From: Glossina fuscipes
Lineage: Eukaryota > Arthropoda > Insecta > Diptera > Glossinidae
Assembly (NCBI RefSeq): GCF_014805625.2
Contig: NW_023998422.1
Span: 2,189,934 to 2,253,933, forward strand
DNA: 64,000 nucleotides
Direction of reading: 5' to 3'
Made by a program: the position numbers and the translations under genes. The notes under the pieces are model-generated. The model was not told the DNA's origin. It made no database searches and saw only the letters and a list, made by a program, of their open reading frames with translations. Below are positions 59,765-64,000 of the stretch, in pieces. The stretch's first letter is position 1, and every line of letters starts with the position of its first letter.

Positions 59765-60664
59765 CTGTACGGAGTTGGCTGAAGAGAAGCTCATATTATT
59801 TGATTCCTGAGTGGGTGTGCGATTACGCTTTCGTGGGAGGACATTTATTAAATCATTTACATTTTCTTTGCTATATTTAGTATTATTAGTTTTGTTGTTG
59901 TTATTATTAATATTACTGTTATTAATATTATTATTATTATTATTATTATTATTATGATTTAAATTTTTATTATTAAATAATGAATTTGTTTGCATTAATA
60001 AATTATTGTTACCGTTAATTACAGCCGAGTTATTGTGAGATTCATTTTTAATAACTGCGTTATTTTTATGAAGTTCATTAAGGCAATGATCATCATTATT
60101 ATTGATATCATCATGATCATCATCATCATTATCATCATCATTATCATCATCATTATCATCATTATTATCGTTACTGTTACAAACGTTATCATTCAATTCA
60201 TTATTAAGAGTTTTTTCAAAATGTTTTATAGTCGGAATTGATGATACATTGTTAACTATTGTTGCTGATAACGATGGTGTCGTTATTGTTGTTGTTAGGG
60301 CTGGGATTGTTGCGGCTACTACCATATTAGTAGTAACTGGAGTTACTGAGTTAGTTGAAATGAGCGAAGAGGTAGAAATTGAGTGAGAAATTTTATTAGG
60401 TTTAGTAGTAGATGTTACTAAAGTTGTTGATTGCTGTTGTTCTTGTTGTTGTTGATGATGTTTTAGCTCTTGCTGTTCACTATTCATGAGAGCGGTCGAT
60501 GATGTTGCTGTTACGGTCGTACCCATGTTATTAGTAATAGCCGCCATGATCGATTGTGAACAAAATTGAAAGCTGGTGCTATTGTTAATATTATAATTGA
60601 TTTGCCGATGATGTTGTTGATGCTTTTGATTATAATGATTATTAGGCTTTAGCTGATTTCGCAT
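59765..60664 (-). CDS. N/D/S/T-rich 300-residue exon, possible first coding exon of the scaffold gene
   Basis: This 900-bp exon is exactly 300 codons on the minus strand. The first ATG (60664-60662) has an in-frame TAG seven codons upstream and A at -3. The right part encodes Gln/His-rich sequence with a poly-Q block (KHHQQQQEQQQS). The middle is Ser/Thr-rich. Then follow a poly-Asp/Asn stretch (about 60080-60175), a poly-Asn stretch (about 59890-59960) and a basic PRKRNRT near the end. It closes with MSFSSANSVQ before the strong donor CAG^GTAAGG, in phase 0. An open frame kept through mixed, imperfect repeats argues for coding. The next known minus-strand exon with a phase-0 start and no Met is at 20085, so I infer it could splice there. 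It could equally belong to another gene whose later exons I missed. No structured domain is visible. Confidence 0.6.
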
Positions 60665-60717
60665 ATTTTTTGAAAATAATTTCTACTTTTTTTCTTTTTA
60701 TTATTTGTTTTCTTTTC

Positions 60718-60745
60718 ATATATATATACATATGTATATATATAC

Positions 60746-60790
<45 letters not shown>
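60718..60790. repeat. (TA)n microsatellite
   Basis: About 70 bp of TA with ACATATG interruptions lie just upstream (minus-strand sense) of the N/D-rich exon. They would lie in its 5' leader or promoter region. Confidence 0.9.
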
Positions 60791-60793
<3 letters not shown>

Positions 60794-60799
60794 TTCAAA

Positions 60800-61430
60800 A
60801 CAAATTAAAGAAACATATTTTATTAAAAAGATAAAATTTTTATTACACCTGCATTTGCATTAATTTCCTCAGCTTTTGAGCAAAGTTCTTTCTACCTGAA
60901 AAAGAAAAATAAGAATTTATTAATGCTTATAAAATAAAAAAAAAAAAAAAGGAAAAATGAAAAAACAAATAATGCTAATAACCCACACGAAGAAACGAAT
61001 ATATTAAAGAATATGTTTGTAATCAGAGCAAATTTCTTGAGTATGAGAATTCTTGTACTTACACGTAATGTTGGCAAAAGCAAATGCGATTTTTCTCAGT
61101 AAAAAGTTAATACAAACTGCATAAACCCCCCATCAACAATGTCTATGTATTTAAATCTATTTCGATGCAGAACATTTACACTGTTTGCCAAGCTTTAGCA
61201 TTTTTGATTAGACATGTATAAGGTCCGCAGTAGATGCTTGATACAAATCGAAAAATCTCATAACTTGACTAACGATTTACTCGTCCTTCACCTTTCTCTA
61301 TTAAGTGCCAAAGTCAATCAGGGCCGCTCGTAGACTAAATTATTTATAAACAACAACTTACTTCTTAACGGTTGCTTGTGGCAAAGCCTTTCTTTCCTCT
61401 TTAATAACAAAGTATCTTGTTTTCCTTTTA
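60800..61430. other. Non-coding stretch upstream of the N/D-rich exon
   Basis: No further exon is recognised. There is an A run at 60938-60951. The minus-strand open frame at 60892-61083 is short and F-rich because of that run. Confidence 0.5.
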
Positions 61431-61434
61431 TTAA

Positions 61435-62100
61435 ACCCACCACTGTAAGATGGGGGTAACATGCAAAAGGAAGCTTCAGAACCCCTATAAAGTATATATA
61501 TTCTTGATCAGCGTGAAATTCTGGGGTGTTTTAGCCATATCCGTCTGTCTATGTGGTAAGTGTTGTTGGCACTCATCTGGTCACATGAATGAAGATTGTG
61601 TCTTCAAATTTGGCAGAAACACTGGCAGTTTCTGCACGCAGGTTTGCATTGAAGATGGGCCAAATTGGTCAGAGCAAAAGCGCGGAATGGAACGTAAACT
61701 GTATGCAACTTCTCTTTTCTTAAGAAAAATATTTGGAGTTTTGCTCGTTGCTCGGAAATTCTTAAAGTTGGAAATTTTTCACATTCACTTTACGACACAA
61801 TCTACTTTTTTTACTCCCGAAAATGAATTCAATCCGCCATGCCTACACAAAGTTACGAGTGAGTAACTAAATTTAATTTTTTCAGTTTTATGCTTACTTA
61901 TCACAAGGCAAACATCTACCCATCAGAATGGGTTAATTTTAAAATGATTATGGTAGACGTCGCGATCACTTTCTTCTTAATAATACTAGCGATATGAGTA
62001 TCGAATTAAAGAACTTGTAAAATAGAATGCGAAAGACAAAGTGGTAAGTATGGGAGATTCGACGCCGCCGACTATAACTTTCTTACTTGTTTGTTCTTAT
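61435..62100. mobile_element. Non-autonomous dispersed repeat element
   Basis: The left part reads CCCCTATAAAGTATATATAT, then TCTTGATCAGCGTGAAATTC and GCCATATCCGTCTGTCTATG. The right end reads CGACTATAACTTTCTTACTT followed by GTTTG. Both blocks are hallmarks of a very common short repeat scattered through fly genomes, resembling DINE-1/INE-1 type Helitron relatives, although I cannot be sure of its class. The plus-strand open frame of 138 codons inside it is an accident of the repeat. The end block recurs inverted at 20761. Confidence 0.55.
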
Positions 62101-64000
62101 CATAAAAGATAAAATTTTTCTCAAATATGTTTTCTCAAGTGGTTTTTATTTTGATTATTTCCTTTTTGTAAAAGAACAACTAAGAATATTATAGTCGGGC
62201 AAGACCGACTGTTACGCATGCTTAACCAATTTGCCTAGTACAGTTACTCGCCTCGGTCTCGGTGTATAAATATCAAGATATTTAATTTTCTCTAAAATTT
62301 TTATATTTTACTGTTGCGTTAAAAAAATACTTTTAGATTATGCTTGGGAATTTCGGCCTAACATGTGGCACTTTACATAAATGCGCAAATAAGCAAATTT
62401 GATCGAAGTTCGGACAATGACTACTTTGAACAATTTTTTGAGGAAAGCTTGTTGTGTCTTGTTGCAGTGGTAAGTTTTTAACCGTTTTATTCTAGTGTTA
62501 TAGTTCTTGACTTTTCTTAACAACTATTTTTATACTCTATACAGGGGGTTTATTAATATTATGCGCATATATGTAACTTCCGGAAGGACTTAACATAGAT
62601 CCACTTCACATTATACCGTCCCCAACCGTTTCTCTAGGCACTTTACCTTGGTTAAGGTTAGTCAATGTACATATATAGTTATGAGTTGTTTAACCCGCTC
62701 AGAGTTTCTTGCAAGAGCCTAAATAATGTCTATCACTTATTCTCATTATTGGACTCTTTGAAGTCCATTAAAGCAACATTGCTTATTACGCGTAATTTAC
62801 CTATGTCCTACTTAAACTAGCTCTTAACCTTAAAATGTGACGATGAGGTGTGGCTCTATGCTCTATGTGTACATGCTTTTTTTTCTTTTTTCCCATTCTT
62901 ATTTGTTTTATTGTACTTATACTAAGTTTTAATATTAATTAATTTAAGATTTACTTTAAGAGTCAATTATACTTGTCTGTCAAATTTTTAGTTGAGTTTC
63001 TTGTATAAGTGGAATAAATAAATAAATAAATATATTCAGTTTAAAGATTGCCTGTCAGCCGTTGCGTCCGATAAACATTCGTTAATATTAATATGAATGA
63101 ATTTTTTGCATCATCCCAAGCTTTCACAAGGAAAAAAGTCTAATATTTAGTACTTTGTGAGGAAAACAAGTGAGGAATGATTACCTCTTTGCAATAGTTG
63201 GACTACATTAGCTTATGTGAAGCGAGGCCGACTTCAAAATAAGGACTCTTAGAAAATGTGCACCTTTACATGAAATCGACCTTGCTTGACTATAATCTTT
63301 TTATTTGTTTTTTTTTTTTTGTTAGCGGAGAGAACGAACATTATATCAATGGTCTCGTTTAAATGAGATTTTAAGACATTATCGAATTTTCGCATGAATG
63401 CTTACAATTAACTGCGACTCTTGATTAACAATGTACAACATACGGTTATATAACATATAACCTAAGGTTATATAACAACGAAATGAAAACAGAAAAAATC
63501 AATAGATTTATCGATCCACAAAAAAACCACATTGTTTTGCTCGACAGACAGATCTTAAATATGCGAATTTAAAAGCGCAACTGTCTCAGCTTTTTTGCTT
63601 TGGCTTAGTTTTATTCGTTATTTTCCATAGTATTTTTCAAATTTAAAAATAATTAATTATCTAAGGTGGCTGCTAGACAACAGAGAATGTAGATGAATTT
63701 ATTGAAAGCTTAGCGGAAATCTCGTCTAACGCTTACTAAAGAAAAGGATTTTTTTTTTTTTTCATTTTTATTCACAGACACACACACTATAAGAGCGCCT
63801 ATAATTTAATAAAGACAGGTAAGATATGTAAATTTTAAGGTCAAGCCGTCTTCCCTTCCAATCATATATTTTGCTTATGTTTCTCGAAAATGAATAGATT
63901 GGCATTACGTGCCACCGTCAGAGCTTTCGTTCGATGTTAAATTGAAAAAGGTGGACTCTACCGGACTTATGTGTCTCTTAAGCAAACACGGTTAACATTC
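62101..64000. other. Non-coding stretch to window end
   Basis: No gene is supported. A scrap reading ATAGTCGGGCAAGACCGACT at 62190-62210 resembles ends of the same dispersed repeat class. An AAAT run lies at 63013-63031, and T runs lie near 62878-62890, 63307-63320 and 63749-63762. Confidence 0.5.

Noticed and set aside
60035..60241. Poly-isoleucine plus-strand frame
   Set aside because: Antisense reading of the Asp/Asn codon runs in the minus-strand exon.

Overview
The window reads as nuclear DNA of a higher fly (Diptera, Brachycera). Supporting signs are the AT-rich composition, GT-AG introns of 65-81 bp beside very long ones, and CAA/CAG/ATT runs coding for poly-Q and poly-N. Degraded copia-type and jockey-like retroelements and many CA, AT, TATG and poly-T microsatellites fit too. 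A tephritid-like fruit fly is my best guess, by inference only. I see no prokaryotic or viral operon, no CRISPR array and no new multi-gene system.

Two protein-coding loci are well supported, both on the minus strand. The first is a large low-complexity scaffold protein. Three consecutive exons (20085-19898, 19017-18758, 18692-16409) join with matching phases. They encode proline-rich, poly-Q and poly-His sequence with serine-rich conserved motifs, and I tentatively suggest the actin-associated Shroom family. A 900-bp exon (60664-59765) rich in N, D, S and T ends in a strong phase-0 donor and could be the first coding exon, which would imply a 39.7-kb intron. The second locus, at 58206-57356, is a compact four-exon gene for a 203-residue four-span membrane protein of unrecognised family. 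If the long-intron model holds, it lies nested in that intron on the same strand.

Layout: 1-16.4 kb is non-coding, with several minisatellites and fragments of a dispersed repeat. 16.4-20.1 kb holds the scaffold exons. 21.3-22.9 kb is a broken copia-type element. 23-57 kb is intronic or intergenic DNA with three jockey-like LINE remnants (30.5, 40.8-41.5 and 44.8-46.7 kb), a tRNA-like remnant and a 100-N assembly gap at 33.9 kb. 57.3-58.2 kb is the four-span gene. 59.7-60.7 kb is the N/D-rich exon. 61.4-62.1 kb is a dispersed non-autonomous repeat, and the rest is non-coding.

Exon joins were worked out by eye from splice signals and reading phase. Family names come from recognised motifs, not from any search.
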